Assembly: GCA_920105625.2 (NCBI GenBank)
Contig: CAKKTE020000496.1
Span: 491,526 to 555,525 of the forward strand
Source: Clusia tigrina
Lineage: Eukaryota; Arthropoda; Insecta; Diptera; Clusiidae
Direction: 5' to 3'
DNA length: 64,000 nucleotides
A program made the translations under genes and the position numbers. The notes beneath the pieces are model-generated. The model was not told the DNA's origin, ran no database searches, and saw nothing but the letters and a program-made list of their open reading frames with translations. Positions 35,701 through 49,426 of the stretch are shown piece by piece (the first letter of the stretch is position 1; each line of letters begins with the position of its first letter).

Positions 35701-37990
35701 GTGTTTGATTTGGAACTCAAGGGTAGCATAGCTTTGAGCGATAGCTTAAATTGACAAGAGGCTCGAGTACTTTATTGTTACAAAATTTCAAGGTTTTATG
35801 ACGCTCCAGTAAAAAGTTACCAACATTTGTATGTTGCAAACTTTGATAGGTGTAGGACGTACCGTATAGAAGTTAGGGCCATTTGGAGTTTTATCAGTGT
35901 TTGATTTGGGACTCAAGGGTAGCATAGCTTAAATTGACAAGAGGCTCGATTACTTTATTGTTACAAAATTTCAAGGTTTTATGACGCTCCAGTAAAAAGT
36001 TACAAGCATTTGTATGTTGCAGACTTTGATAGGTGTAGGACGCACCGTATAGAAGTTAGGGCCATTTGAAGTTTTATCAGTGTTTGATTTAGGACTCAAG
36101 GGTAGCATAACTTTGAGCGATAGCTTAAATTGACAAGAGGCTCGAGTACTTTATTGTTACAAAATTTCAAGGTTTTATGACGCTCCAGTAAAAAGTTACA
36201 AGCATTTGTATGCTGCAAACTTTGATAGGTGTAGGACGTACCGTTTAGAAGTTAGGGCCATTTGATGTTCTCTCAGTGTTTGATTTGGGACTCAAGGTTA
36301 GCATAGCTTTGAGCGATAGCTTAAATTGACAAAATTTCAAGATTTTATGACGCTCCAGTAAAAAGGTACAAGCATTTGTATGTTGCAAACTTTGATAGGT
36401 GTAGGACGTACCGTATAGAAGTTAGGGCCATTTGAAGTTTAACAGTGTTTGATTTAGGACTCAAGGGTAGCATAGCTTTGAGCGATAGCTTAAATTGACA
36501 AGAGGCTCGAGTACTTTATTGTTACAAATTTTCAAGGTTTTATGTCGCTCCTGTAAAAAGTTACAAGCATTTTATGTTGCAAACTTTGATAGGTGTAGGA
36601 CGTACCGTATAGAAGTTAGGGCCATTTGAAGTTTTATCAGTGTTTCATTTGGGACTCAAGGGTAGCATAGCTTTGAGCGATAGCTTAAATTGACAAGAGG
36701 CTCGAGTACTTTATTGTTACAAAATTTCAAGATTTTATGACGCTCCAATAAAAAGTTACAAGCATTTGTATGTTGCAAACTTTGATAGGTGTAGGATGTA
36801 CCGTATAGAAGGTAGGGCCATTTGAAGTTTTATCAGTATTTGATTTGGGACTCAAGGGTAGCATAGCTTTGAGCGATAGCTTAAATTGGCAAGAGGCTCG
36901 AGTACTTTATTGTTACAGAATTTCAAGGTTTTATGACGCTCTAGTAAAAAGTTACAAGTATTTGTATGTTGCAAACTTTGATAGGTGTAGGACGTACCGT
37001 ATAAAAGTTAGGGCCATTTGAAGTTTTATCAGTGTTTGCTTTGGGACTCAAGGGTAGCAGAGCTTCGAGCGATAGCTTAAATTGACAAGAGGCTCGAGTA
37101 CTTTATTGTTACAAAATTTCAAGGTTTTATGACGCTCCAGTAAAAAGTTACAAGCATTTGTATGTTGCAAACTTTAATAGGTGTAGGACATACCGTATAG
37201 AAGTTAGGGCCATTTGCAGTTGCATCAGTGTTTAGTTTGGGACTCAAGGGTAGCATAGCTTTGAGCGAAAGCTTATATTGACAAGAGGCTTGAGTACTTT
37301 ATTGTTACCAAATTTCAAGGTTTTATGACGCTTCAGTAAAAAGTTACAACCATTTCTATGTTGCAAACTTTGATAGGTGTAGGACGTACCGTATAGAAGT
37401 TAGGGCCATTTGAAGTTTTATCAGTGTTTGATTTGGGACTCAAAGGTAGCATAGCTTTGAGCGATAACTTAAATTCACAAGAGGCTCGAGTACTTTATAG
37501 TTACAAAATTTCAAGGTTTTATGACGCTCCAATAAAAAGTTACAAGTATTTGTATGTTGCAAACTTTGATAGGTGTAGGACGTACCGTATAGAAGTTAGG
37601 GCCATTTGAAGTTTTATCAGTGTTTGATTTGGGACTCAAGGGTAGCATAGCTTTGAGCGATAGCTTAAATTGACAAGCGGCTCGAGTACTTTATTGTTAC
37701 AAAATTTCAAGGTTTTATGACGCTCCATTAAAAGTTACAAGCATTTGTATGCTGCACACTTTGATAGGTGTAGGACGTACCGTTTAGAAGTGAGGGCCAT
37801 TTGAAGTTCTATCAGTGTTTGATTTGGGACTCAAGGTTAGCATAGCTTTGAACGATAGCTTAAATTGACAAGAGGCTCGAGTACTTTATTGTTACAAAAT
37901 TTCAAGGTTTTATGACGCTCCAGTAAAAAGTTACCAGCATTTGTATGTTGCAAACTTTGATAGGTGTAGGACGTACCGTATAGAAGTTAG
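32774..37990 (+). repeat. HOR copy Y (tandem partner of X)
   Basis: Begins after the junction in the GACGTACC to TTTGGAG part of a monomer at about 32760-32796, where sequence of the X end (CTCCAATAAAA, CAAGTATTTG) passes into the X beginning (TTTGGAG, CATAGCTTAAATTG). The order follows X with truncated units at 33038 and 36327 and 13-bp-deleted units at 32831 and 35924. It keeps the P-Q pair at 34392-34780, where X has its two-monomer duplication. Private changes include GATTTTAGAC near 33752 and TTTTATCTGTG near 33545. It ends near a GAAGGCTTATCAGTATTTG monomer. Confidence 0.8.
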
Positions 37991-39247
37991 GGCCATTTGA
38001 AGGCTTATCAGTATTTGATTTGGGACTCAAGGGTAGCATAGCTTTGAGCGATAGCTTAAATTGACAAGAGGCTCGAGTACTTTATTGTTACAAAATTTCA
38101 AGGTTTTATGACGCTCCAGTAAAAAGTTACAAGCATTTGTATGTTGCAAAATTTGATAGGTGTAGGACGTACCGTATATAAGTTAGGGCCATTTGAAGTT
38201 TTCTCAGTGTTTGATTTGGAACTCAACGGTAGCATACCTTTGAGCGATAACTTAAATTGACAAGAGGCTCGAGTACTTTATTGTTACAAAATTTCAAGGT
38301 TTAATCACGCTCAGTAAAAAGTTACCAGCATTTGTATGTTGCAAACTTTGATAGGTGTAGGACGTACCGTATAGAAGTTAGGGCCATTTGGAGTTTTATC
38401 AGTGTTTGATTTGGGACTCAAGGGTAGCATGGCTTTGAGCGATAGCGTAAATTGACAAGAGGCTCGAGTACTTTATTGTAACAAAATTTCGAGGTTTTAT
38501 GACGCTCCAGTAAAAAGTTACAAGCATTTGTATGTTGCAAACTTTGATAGGTGTAGGACCTACCGTATAGAAGTTAGGGCCATTTAAAGTTTTATCAGTG
38601 TTTGATTTGGGACTCAAGGGTAGCATAGCTTTGAGCGATAACTTAAATTGACAAGAGGCTCGTGTACTTTATTGTTACAAAATTTCAAGGTTTTATGACA
38701 CTCCAGTAAAAAGTTACAAGCATTTGTATGCTGCAAACTTTGATAGGTGTAGGACGTACTGTTTAGAAGTTAGGGCCATTTAAAGTTCTATCAGTGTTTG
38801 ATTTTGGACTCAAGGGTAGCATAGCTTTGAGCGATGGCTTAAATTGACAAGTGGCTCGAGTACTTTATTGTTACAAAATTTCAAGATTTTATGTCGCCCA
38901 GTAAAAAGTTGCAAGCATTTGTATGTTGCAAACTTTAATAGGTGTAGGACGTGCCGTATAGAAGTTAGGGCCATTTGAAGTTTTATCAGTGTTTGATTTT
39001 GGACTCAAGGGTAGCATAGCTTTGAGCGATAGCTTAAATTGACAAGAGGCTCGAGTACTTTATTGTTACAAAATTTCAAGCTTTTATGACGCTCCAGTAA
39101 AAAGTTACAAGCATTTGTATGTTGCAAAATTTGATAGGTGTAGGACGTACCGTATATAAGTTAGGGCCATTTGAAGTTTTATCAGTGTTTGATTTGGAAC
39201 TCAACGGTAGCATAGCTTTGAGCGATAGCTTAAATTGACAAGATTCT
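37991..39247 (+). repeat. T-U-P-Q/R-S run entering the 13-mer array
   Basis: After one near-consensus and one S monomer come T (about 38267, with AATCACGC), U (GGACCTACC), P (TATGACACTCC), then a Q/R fusion near 38855-39050 and S at about 39051. The fusion starts as Q (GTCGCCCAG, GTGCCG) and ends as R (GATTTTGG, GGGTAGC, GATAGC), so one monomer of the six-type series has been lost by exchange within the block. It leads directly into the four-copy array. Confidence 0.75.
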
Positions 39248-41791
39248 CGAGTGCTTTATTGTTACAAAATTTCAAGGTTTAATGACGCTCAGTAAAAAGT
39301 TACCAGCATTTGTATGTTGCAAACTTTGATAGGTGTAGGACGTACCGTATAGAAGTTAGGGCCATTTGGAGTTTTATCAGTGTTTGATATGGGACTCAAG
39401 GGTAGCATGGCTTTGAGCGATAGCGTAAATTGACAAGAGGCTCGAGTACTTTATTGTTACAAAATTTCGAGGTTTTATGACGCTCCAGTAAAAAGTTACA
39501 AGCATTTGTATGTTGCAAACTTTAATAGGTGTTGGACCTACCGTATAGAAGTTAGGGCCATTTGAAGTTTTATCAGTGTTTAATTTGGGACTCAAGGGTA
39601 GCATAGCTTTGAGCGATAACTTAAATTGACAAGAGGCTCGAGTACTTTATTGTTACAAAATTTCAAGGTTTTATGACGCTACAGTAAAAAGTTACCAGCA
39701 TTTGTATGCTGCAAACTTTGATAGGTGTAGGACGTACTGTTTAGAAGTTAGGGCCATTTGAAGTTCTATCAGTGTTTGATTTTGGACTCAAGGGTAGCAT
39801 AGCTTTGAGCGATGGCTTAAATTGACAAGTGGCTCGAGTACTTTATTGTTACAAAATTTCAAGATTTAATGTCGCCCAGTAAAAAGTTGCAAGCATTTGT
39901 ATGTTGCAAACTTTAATAGGTGTAGGACGTGCCGTACAGAAGTTAGGGCCATTTGAAGTTTTATCAGTGTTTAGTTTGGGACTCAAGGTTAGAATAGCTT
40001 TGAGCGATGGCTTAAATTGACAAGAGGCTCAAGTACTTTATTGTTACAAAATTTCAAGGTTTTATGACGCTCCAGTAAAAAGTTACAAGCATTTGTATGT
40101 TGCAAACTTTGATAGGAGTAGGACGTACCATATAGAAGTTAGGGCCATTTGAAGTTTTATCAGTGTTTGATTTTGGACTCAAGGGTAGCATAGCTTTGAG
40201 CGATAGCTTAAATTGACAAGAGGCTCGAGTACTTTATTGTTACAAAATTTCAAGCTTTTATGACGCTCCAGTAAAAAGTTACAAGCATTTGTATGTTGCA
40301 AAATTTGATAGGTGTAGGACGTACCGTATATAAGTTAGGGCCATTTGAAGTTTTATCAATGTTTGATTTGGAACTCAACGGTAGCATAGCTTTGAGCGAT
40401 AGCTTAAATTGACAAGAGGCTGGAGTACTTTATTGTTACAAAATTTCCAGGTTTTATGACGCTCAGTAAAAAGTTACCAGCATTTGTATGTTGCAAACTT
40501 TGATAGGTGTAGGACGTACCGTATAGAAGGTAGGGCCATTTGGAGTTTTATCAATGTTTGATTTGGGACTCAAGGGTAGCATGGCTTTGAGCGATAGCGT
40601 AAATTGACAAGAGGCTCGAGTACTTTATTGTTACAAAATTTCGAGGTTTTATGACGCTCCAGTAAAAAGTTACCAGCATTTGTATGTTGCAAACTTTGAT
40701 AGGTGTAGGACGTACCGTATAGAAGTTAGGGCCATTTGGAGTTTTATCAGTGTTTGATTTGGGACTCAAGGGTAGCATGGCTTTGAGCGATAGCGTAAAT
40801 TGACAAGAGGCTCGAGTACTTTATTGTTACAAAATTTCGAGGTTTTATGACGCTCCAGTAAAAAGTTACAAGCATTTGCATGTTGCAAACTTTGATAGGT
40901 GTAGAACCTACCGTATAGAAGTTAGGGCTATTTGAAGTTTTATCAGTGTTTGATTTGGGACTCAAGGGTAGCATAGCTTTGAGCGATAACTTAAATTGAC
41001 AAGAGGCTCGAGTACTTTATTGTTACAAAATTTCAAGGTTTTATGACGCTCCAGTAAAAAGTTACAAGCATTTGTATGCTGCAAACTTTGATAGGTGTAG
41101 GACGTACTGTTTAGAAGTTAGGGCCATTTGAAGTTCTATCAGTGTTTGATTTTGGACTCAAGGGTAGCATAGCTTTGAGCGATGGCTTAAATTGACAAGT
41201 TGCTCGAGTACTTTATTGTTACAAAATTTCAAGATTTTATGTCGCCCAGTAAAAAGTTGCAAGCATTTGTATGTTGCAAACTTTAATAGGTGTAGGACAT
41301 GCCGTATAGAAGTTAGGGCCATTTGAAGTTTTATCAGTGTTTAGTTTGGGACTCAAGGTAAGCATAGCTTTGAGCGATGGCTTAAATTGACAAGAGGCTC
41401 AAGTACTTTATTGTTACAAAATTTCAAGGTTTTATGACGCTCCAGTAAAAAGTTACAAGCATTTGTATGTTGCAAACTTTGATAGGAGTAGGACTTACCA
41501 TATAGAAGTTAGGGCCATTTGAAGTTTTATCAATGTTTGATTTTGGACTCAAGGGTAGCATAGCTTTGAGCGATAGCTTAAATTGACAAGAGGCTCGAGT
41601 ACTTTATTGTTACAAAATTTCAAGCTTTTATGACGCTCCAGTAAAAAGTTACAAGCATTTGTATGTTGCAAAATTTGATAGGTGTAGGACGTACCGAATA
41701 TAACTTAGGGCCATTTGAAGTTTTATCAGTGTTTGATTTGGAACTCAACGGTAGCATAGCTTTGAGCGATAGCTTAAATTGACAAGAGGCT
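39248..41791 (+). repeat. 13-monomer HOR, copy 1 (2544 bp)
   Basis: Order is T U P Q R S followed by T' W U' P' Q' R' S', that is, two versions of the six-type series plus one extra monomer W (TTCGAGG start, CTCCAG, TTACCAG, CATGGC). The primed set is distinguished by GAAGGTAGG and ATCAATG (T'), GCATGTTGC and GTAGAACCT (U'), AAGTTGCTCGAG after P', GACATGCCG (Q') and CGAATATAA (S'). Private bases include GATTCTCGAGTGC at the start, GGCTGGAG near 40421 and GTTAGGGCTATT near 40920. Confidence 0.9.
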
Positions 41792-44335
41792 CGAGTACTT
41801 TATTGTTACAAAATTTCAAGGTTTAATGACGCTCAGTAAAAAGTTACCAGCATTTGTATGTTGCAAACTTTGATAGGTGTAGGACGTACCGTATAGAAGT
41901 TAGGGCCATTTGGAGTTTTATCAGTGTTTGATTTGGGACTCAAGGGTAGCATGGCTTTGAGCGATAGCGTAAATTGACAAGAGGCTCGAGTACTTTATTG
42001 TTACAAAATTTCGAGGTTATATGACGCTCCAGTAAAAAGTTACAAGCATTTGTATGTTGCAAACTTTGATAGGTGTTGGACCTACCGTATAGAAGTTAGG
42101 GCCATTTGAAGTTTTATCAGTGTTTAATTTGGGACTCAAGGGTAGCATAGCTTTGAGCGATAACTTAAATTGACAAGAGGCTCGAGTACTTTATTGTTAC
42201 AAAATTTCAAGGTTTTATGACGCTACAGTAAAAAGTTACCAGCATTTGTATGCTGCAAACTTTGATAGGTGTAGGACGTACTGTTTAGAAGTTAGGGCCA
42301 TTTGAAGTTCTATCAGTGTTTGATTTTGGACTCAAGGGTAGCATAGCTTTGAGCGATGGCTTAAATTGACAAGTGGCTCGAGTACTTTATTGTTACAAAA
42401 TTTCAAGATTTAATGTCGCCCAGTAAAAAGTTGCAAGCATTTGTATGTTGCAAACTTTAATAGGTGTAGGACGTGCCGTACAGAAGTTAGGGCCATTTGA
42501 AGTTTTATCAGTGTTTAGTTTGGGACTCAAGGTTAGAATAGCTTTGAGCGATGGCTTAAATTGACAAGAGGCTCAAGTACTTTATTGTAAAAAAATTTCA
42601 AGGTTTTATGACGCTCCAGTAAAAAGTTACAAGCATTTGTATGTTGCAAACTTTGATAGGAGTAGGACGTACCATATAGAAGTTAGGGCCATTTGAAGTT
42701 TTATCAGTGTTTGATTTTGGACTCAAGGGTAGCATAGCTTTGAGCGATAGCTTAAATTGACAAGAGGCTCGAGTACTTTATTGTTACAAAATTTCAAGCT
42801 TTTATGACGCTCCAGTAAAAAGTTACAAGCATTTGTATGTTGCAAAATTTTATAGGTGTAGGACGTACCGTATATAAGTTAGGGCCATTTGAAGTTTTAT
42901 CAATGTTTGATTTGGAACTCAACGGTAGCATAGCTTTGAGCGATAGCTTAAATTGACAAGAGGCTCGAGTACTTTATTGTTACAAAATTTCCAGGTTTTA
43001 TGACGCTCAGTAAAAAGTTACCAGCATTTGTATGTTGCAAACTTTGATAGGTGTAGGACGTACCGTATAGAAGGTAGGGCCATTTGGAGTTTTATCAATG
43101 TTTGATTTGGGACTCAAGGGTAGCATGGCTTTGAGCGATAGCGTAAATTGACAAGAGGCTCGAGTACTTTATTGTTACAAAATTTCGAGGTTTTATGACG
43201 CTCCAGTAAAAAGTTACCAGCATTTGTATGTTGCAAACTTTGATAGGTGTAGGACGTACCGTATAGAAGTTAGGGCCATTTGGAGTTTTATCAGTGTTTG
43301 ATTTGGGACTCAAGGGTAGCATGGCTTTGAGCGATAGCGTAAATTGACAAGAGGCTCGAGTACTTTACTGTTACAAAATTTCGAGGTTTTATGACGCTCC
43401 AGTAAAAAGTTACAAGCATTTGCATGTTGCAAACTTTGATAGGTGTAGAACCTACCGTATAGAAGTTAGGGCCATTTGAAGTTTTATCAGTGTTTGATTT
43501 GGGACTCAAGGGTAGGATAGCTTTGAGCGATAACTTAAATTGACAAGAGGCTCGAGTACTTTATTGTTACAAAATTTCAAGGTTTTATGACGCTCCAGTA
43601 AAAAGTTACAAGCATTTGTATGCTGCAAACTTTGATAGGTGTAGGACGTACTGTTTAGAAGTTAGGGCCATTTGAAGTTCTATCAGTGTTTGATTTTGGA
43701 CTCAAGGGTAGCATAGCTTTGAGCGATGGCTTAAATTGACAAGTTGCTCGAGTACTTTATTGTTACAAAATTTCAAGATTTTATGTCGCCCAGTAAAAAG
43801 TTGCAAGCATTTGTATGTTGCAAACTTTAATAGGTGTAGGACATGCCGTATAGAAGTTAGGGCCATTTGAAGTTTTATCAGTGTTTAGTTTGGGACTCAA
43901 GGTAAGCATAGCTTTGAGCGATGGCTTAAATTGACAAGAGGCTCAAGTACTTTATTGTTACAAAATTTCAAGGTTTTATGACGCTCCAGTAAAAAGTTAC
44001 AAGCATTTGTATGTTGCAAACTTTGATAGGAGTAGGACGTACCATATAGAAGGTAGGGCCATTTGAAGTTTTATCAATGTTTGATTTTGGACTCAAGGGT
44101 AGCATAGCTTTGAGCGATAGCTTAAATTGACAAGAGGCTCGAGTACTTTATTGTTACAAAATTTCAAGCTTTTATGATGCTTCAGTAAAAAGTTACAAGC
44201 ATTTGTATGTTGCAAAATTTGATAGGTGTAGGACGTACCGAATATAAGTTAGGGCCATTTGAAGTTTTATCAGTGTTTGATTTGGAACTCAACGGTAGCA
44301 TAGCTTTGAGCGATAGCTTAAATTGACAAGAGGCT
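41792..44335 (+). repeat. 13-monomer HOR, copy 2 (2544 bp)
   Basis: Tandem copy at +2544 with the same 13-type order. It shares GGTTATATGACG in U with copies 3 and 4 but not copy 1, so copies 2-4 form a closer group at that site. Private changes include TATTGTAAAAAAAT near 42586, AATTTTATAGG near 42846, TTTACTGTTAC near 43365 and GGGTAGGATAG near 43511. Confidence 0.9.
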
Positions 44336-46881
44336 CGAGTACTTTATTGTTACAAAATTTCAAGGTTTAATGACGCTCAGTAAAAAGTTACCAGCATTTG
44401 TATGTTGCAAACTTTGATAGGTGTAGGACGTACCGTATAGAAGTTAGGGCCATTTGGAGTTTTATCAGTGTTTGATTTGGGACTCAAGGGTAGCATGGCT
44501 TTGAGCGATAGCGTAAATTGACAAGAGGCTCGAGTACTTTATTGTTACAAAATTTCGAGGTTATATGACGCTCCAGTAAAAAGTTACAAGCATTCGTATG
44601 TTGCAAACTTTGATAGGTGTTGGACCTACCGTATAGAAGTTAGGGCCATTTGAAGTTTTATCAGTGTTTAATTTGGGGCTCAAGGGTAGCATAGCTTTGA
44701 GCGATAACTTAAATTGACAAGAGGCTCGAGTACTTTATTGTTACAAAATCTCAAGGTTTTATGACGCTACAGTAAAAAGTTACAAGCATTTGTATGCTGC
44801 AAACTTTGATAGGTGTAGGACGTACTGTTTAGAAGTTAGGGCCATTTGAAGTTCTATCAGTGTTTGATTTTGGACTCAAGGGTAGCATAGCTTTGAGCGA
44901 TGGCTTAAATTGACAAGTGGCTCGAGTACTTTATTGTTACAAAATTTCAAGATTTAATGTCGCCCAGTAAAAAGTTGCAAGCATTTGTATGTTGCAAACT
45001 TTAATAGGTGTAGGACGTGCCGTACAGAAGTTAGGGCCATTTGAAGTTTTATCAGTGTTTAGTTTGGGACTCAAGGTTAGAATAGCTTTTGTGCGATGGC
45101 TTAAATTGACAAGAGGCTCAAGTACTTTATTGTTACAAAATTTCAAGGTTTTATGACGCTCCAGTAAAAAGTTACAAGCATTTGTATGTTGCAAACTTTG
45201 ATAGGAGTAGGATGTACCATATAGAAGTTAGGGCCATTTGAAGTTTTATCAGTGTTTGATTTTGGACTCAAGGGTAGCATAGCTTTGAGCGATAGCTTAA
45301 ATTGACAAGAGGCTCGAGTACTTTATTGTTACAAAATTTCAAGCTTTTATGACGCTCCAGTAAAAAGTTACAAGCATTTGTATGTTGCAAAATTTGATAG
45401 GTGTAGGACGTACCGTATATAAGTTAGGGCCATTTGAAGTTTTATCAATGTTTGATTTGGAACTCAACGGTAGCATAGCTTTGAGCGATAGCTTAAATTG
45501 ACAAGAGGCTCGAGTACTTTATTGTTACAAAATTTCAAGGTTTTATGACGCTCAGTAAAAAGTTACCAGCATTTGTATGTTGCAAACTTTGATAGGTGTA
45601 GGACGTACCGTATAGAAGGTAGGGCCATTTGGAGTTTTATCAATGTTTGATTTGGGACTCAAGGGTAGCATGGCTTTGAGCGATAGCGTAAATTGACAAG
45701 AGGCTCGAGTACTTTATTGTTACAAAATTTCGAGGTTTTATGACGCTCCAGTAAAAAGTTTACCAGCATTTTTATGTTGCAAACTTTGATAGGTGTAGGA
45801 CGTACCGTATAGAAGTTAGGGCCATTTGGAGTTTTATCAGTGTTTGATTTGGGACTCAAGGGTAGCATGGCTTTGAGCGATAGCGTAAATTGACAAGAGG
45901 CTCGAGTACTTTATTGTTACAAAATTTCGAGGTTTTATGACGCTCCAGTAAAAAGTTACAAGCATTTGCATGTTGCAAACTTTGATAGGTGTAGAACCTA
46001 CCGTATAGAAGTTAGGGCCATTTGAAGTTTTATCAGTGTTAGATTTGGGACTCAAGGGTAGCATAGCTTTGAGCGATAACTTAAATTGACAAGAGGCTCG
46101 AGTACTTTATTGTTACAAAATTTCAAGGTTTTATGACGCTCCAGTAAAAAGTTACAAGCATTTGTATGCTGCAAACTTTGATAGGTGTAGGACGTACTGT
46201 TTAGAAGTTAGGGCCATTTGAAGTTCTATCAGTGTTTGATTTTGGACTCAAGGGTAGCATAGCTTTGAGCGATGGCTTAAATTGACAAGTTGCTCGAGTA
46301 CTTTATTGTTACAAAATTTCAAGATTTTATGTCGCCCAGTAAAAAGTTGCAAGCATTTGTATGTTGCAAACTTTAATAGGTGTAGGACATGCCGTATAGA
46401 AGTTAGGGCCATTTGAAGTTTTATCAGTGTTTAGTTTGGGACTCAAGGTAAGCATAGCTTTGAGCGATGGCTTAAATTGACAAGAGGCTCAAGTACTTTA
46501 TTGTTACAAAATTTCAAGGTTTTATGACGCTCCAGTAAAAAGTTACAAGCATTTGTATGTTGCAACCTTTGATAGGAGTAGGACGTACCATATAGAAGTT
46601 AGGGCCATTTGAAGTTTTATCAATGTTTGATTTTGGACTCAAGGGTAGCATAGCTTTGAGCGATAGCTTAAATTGACAAGAGGCTCGAGTACTTTATTGT
46701 TACAAAATTTCAAGCTTTTATGACGCTCCAGTAAAAAGTTACAAGCATTTGTATGTTGCAAAATTTGATAGGTGTAGGACGTACCGAATATAAGTTAGGG
46801 TTATTTGAAGTTTTATCAGTGTTTGATTTGGAACTCAACGGTAGCATAGCTTTGAGCGATAGCTTAAATTGACAAGAGGCT
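44336..46881 (+). repeat. 13-monomer HOR, copy 3 (2546 bp)
   Basis: Same order. The Q monomer reads GAATAGCTTTTGTGCGATGG near 45080, a change shared with copy 4 and with the 62.3-kb copy but absent from copies 1 and 2. R carries GGATGTACC (45211), a CpG loss. The W monomer has a private extra T (AAAAAGTTTACC near 45760), which adds one base and shifts downstream spacing. R' has GCAACCTTTG near 46563. Confidence 0.9.
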
Positions 46882-49426
46882 CGAGTACTTTATTGTTACA
46901 AAATTTCAAGGTTTAATGACGCTCAGTAAAAAGTTACCAGCATTTGTATGTTGCAAACTTTGATAGGTGTAGGACGTACCGTATAGAAGTTAGGGCCATT
47001 TGGAGTTTTATCAGTGTTTGATTTGGGACTCAAGGGTAGCATGGCTTTGAGCGATAGCGTAAATTGACAAGAGGCTCGAGTACTTTATTGTTACAAAATT
47101 TCGAGGTTATATGACGCTCCAGTAAAAAGTTACAAGCATTTGTATGTTGCAAACTTTGATAGGTGTTGGACCTACCGTATAGAAGTTAGGGCCATTTGAA
47201 GTTTTATCAGTGTTTAATTTGGGACTCAAGGGTAGCATAGCTTTGAGCGATAACTTAAATTGACAAGAGGCTCGAGTACTTTATTGTTACAAAATTTCAA
47301 GGTTTTATGACGCTACAGTAAAAAGTTACAAGCATTTGTATGCTGCAAACTTTGATAGGTGTAGGATGTACTGTTTAGAAGTTAGGGCCATTTGAAGTTC
47401 TATCAGTGTTTGATTTTGGACTCAAGGGTAGCATAGCTTTGAGCGATGGCTTAAATTGACAAGTGGTTCGAGTACTTTATTGTTACAAAATTTCAAGATT
47501 TAATGTCGCCCAGTAAAAAGTTGCAAGCATTTGTATGTTGCAAACTTTAATAGGTATAGGACGTGCCGTACAGAAGTTAGGGCCATTTGAAGTTTTATCA
47601 GTGTTTAGTTTGGGACTCAAGGTTAGAATAGCTTTTGTGCGATGGCTTAAATTGACAAGAGGCTCAAGTACTTTATTGTTACAAAATTTCAAGGTTTTAT
47701 GACGCTCCAGTAAAAAGTTACAAGCATTTGTATGTTGCAAACTTTGATAGGAGTAGGATGTACCATATAGAAGTTAGGGCCATTTGAAGTTTTATCAGTG
47801 TTTGATTTTGGACTCAAGGGTAGCATAGCTTTGAGCGATAGCTTAAATTGACAAGAGGCTCGAGTACTTTATTGTTACAAAATTTCAAGCTTTTATGACG
47901 CTCCAGTAAAAAGTTACAAGCATTTGTATGTTGCAAAATTTGATAGGTGTAGGACGTACCGTATATAAGTTAGGGCCATTTGAAGTTTTATCAATGTTTG
48001 ATTTGGAACTCAACGGTAGCATAGCTTTGAGCGATAGCTTAAATTGACAAGAGGCTCGAGTACTTTATTGTTACAAAATTTCAAGGTTTTATGACGCTCA
48101 GTAAAAAGTTACCAGCATTTGTATGTTGCAAACTTTGATAGGTGTAGGACGTACCGTATAGAAGGTAGGGCCATTTGGAGTTTTATCAATGTTTGATTTG
48201 GGACTCAAGGGTAGCATGGCTTTGAGCGATAGCGTAAATTGACAAGAGGCTCGAGTACTTTATTGTTACAAAATTTCGAGGTTTTATGACGCTCCAGTAA
48301 AAAGTTACCAGCATTTGTATGTTGCAAACTTTGATAGGTGTAGGACGTACCGTATAGAAGTTAGGGCCATTTGGAGTTTTATCAGTGTTTGATTTGGGAC
48401 TCAAGGGTAGCATGGCTTTGAGCGATAGCGTAAATTGACAAGAGGCTCGAGTACTTTATTGTTACAAAATTTCGAGGTTTTATGACGCTCCAGTAAAAAG
48501 TTACAAGCATTTGCATGTTGCAAACTTTGATAGGTGTAGAACCTACCGTATAGAAGTTAGGGCCATTTGAAGTTTTATCAGTGTTAGATTTGGGACTCAA
48601 GGGTAGCATAGCTTTGAGCGATAACTTAAATTGACAAGAGGCTCGAGTACTTTATTGTTACAAAATTTCAAGGTTTTATGACGCTCCAGTAAAAAGTTAC
48701 AAGCATTTGTATGCTGCAAACTTTGATAGGTGTAGGACGTACTGTTTAGAAGTTAGGGCCATTTGAAGTTCTATCAGTGTTTGATTTTGGACTCAAGGGT
48801 AGCATAGCTTTGAGCGATGGCTTAAATTGACAAGTGGCTCGAGTACTTTATTGTTACAAAATTTCAAGATTTTATGTCGCCCAGTAAAAAGTTGCAAGCA
48901 TTTGTATGTTGCAAACTTTAATAGGTGTAGGACGTGCCGTATAGAAGTTAGGGCCATTTGAAGTTTTATCAGTGTTTAGTTTGGGACTCAAGGTAAGCAT
49001 AGCTTTGAGCGATGGCTTAAATTGACAAGAGGCTCAAGTACTTTATTGTTACAAAATTTCAAGGTTTTATGACGCTCCAGTAAAAAGTTACAAGCATTTG
49101 TATGTTGCAAACTTTGTTAGGAGTAGGACGTACCATATAGAAGTTAGGGCCATTTGAAGTTTTATCAATGTTTGATTTTGGACTCAAGGGTAGCATAGCT
49201 TTGAGCGATAGCTTAAATTGACAAGAGGCTCGAGTACTTTATTGTTACAAAATTTCAAGCTTTTATGACGCTCCAGTAAAAAGTTACAAGCATTTGTATG
49301 TTGCAAAATTTGATAGGTGTAGGACGTACCGAATATAAGTTAGGGCCATTTGAAGTTTTATCAGTGTTTGATTTGGAGCTCAACGGTAGCATAGCTTTGA
49401 GCGTTAGCTTAAATTGACAAGAGGCT
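46882..49426 (+). repeat. 13-monomer HOR, copy 4 (2545 bp)
   Basis: Same order. Private or narrowly shared markers are GGATGTACTG (47364), GTGGTTCGAG (47464), GGTATAGG (47552) and GTTAGATTT (48583). The first three recur at +14726 in the 62-kb copy. The last monomer S' has GGAGCTCAACGG and GCGTTAGC near 49376-49406, also found near 63707-63738. Confidence 0.9.

Noticed and set aside
47464..47476. Pol III B-box-like GGTTCGAGTAC (also near 62191)
   Set aside because: It arises from one substitution in a single HOR lineage, fits the B-box only partly, and has no A-box at the right distance and no tRNA fold.
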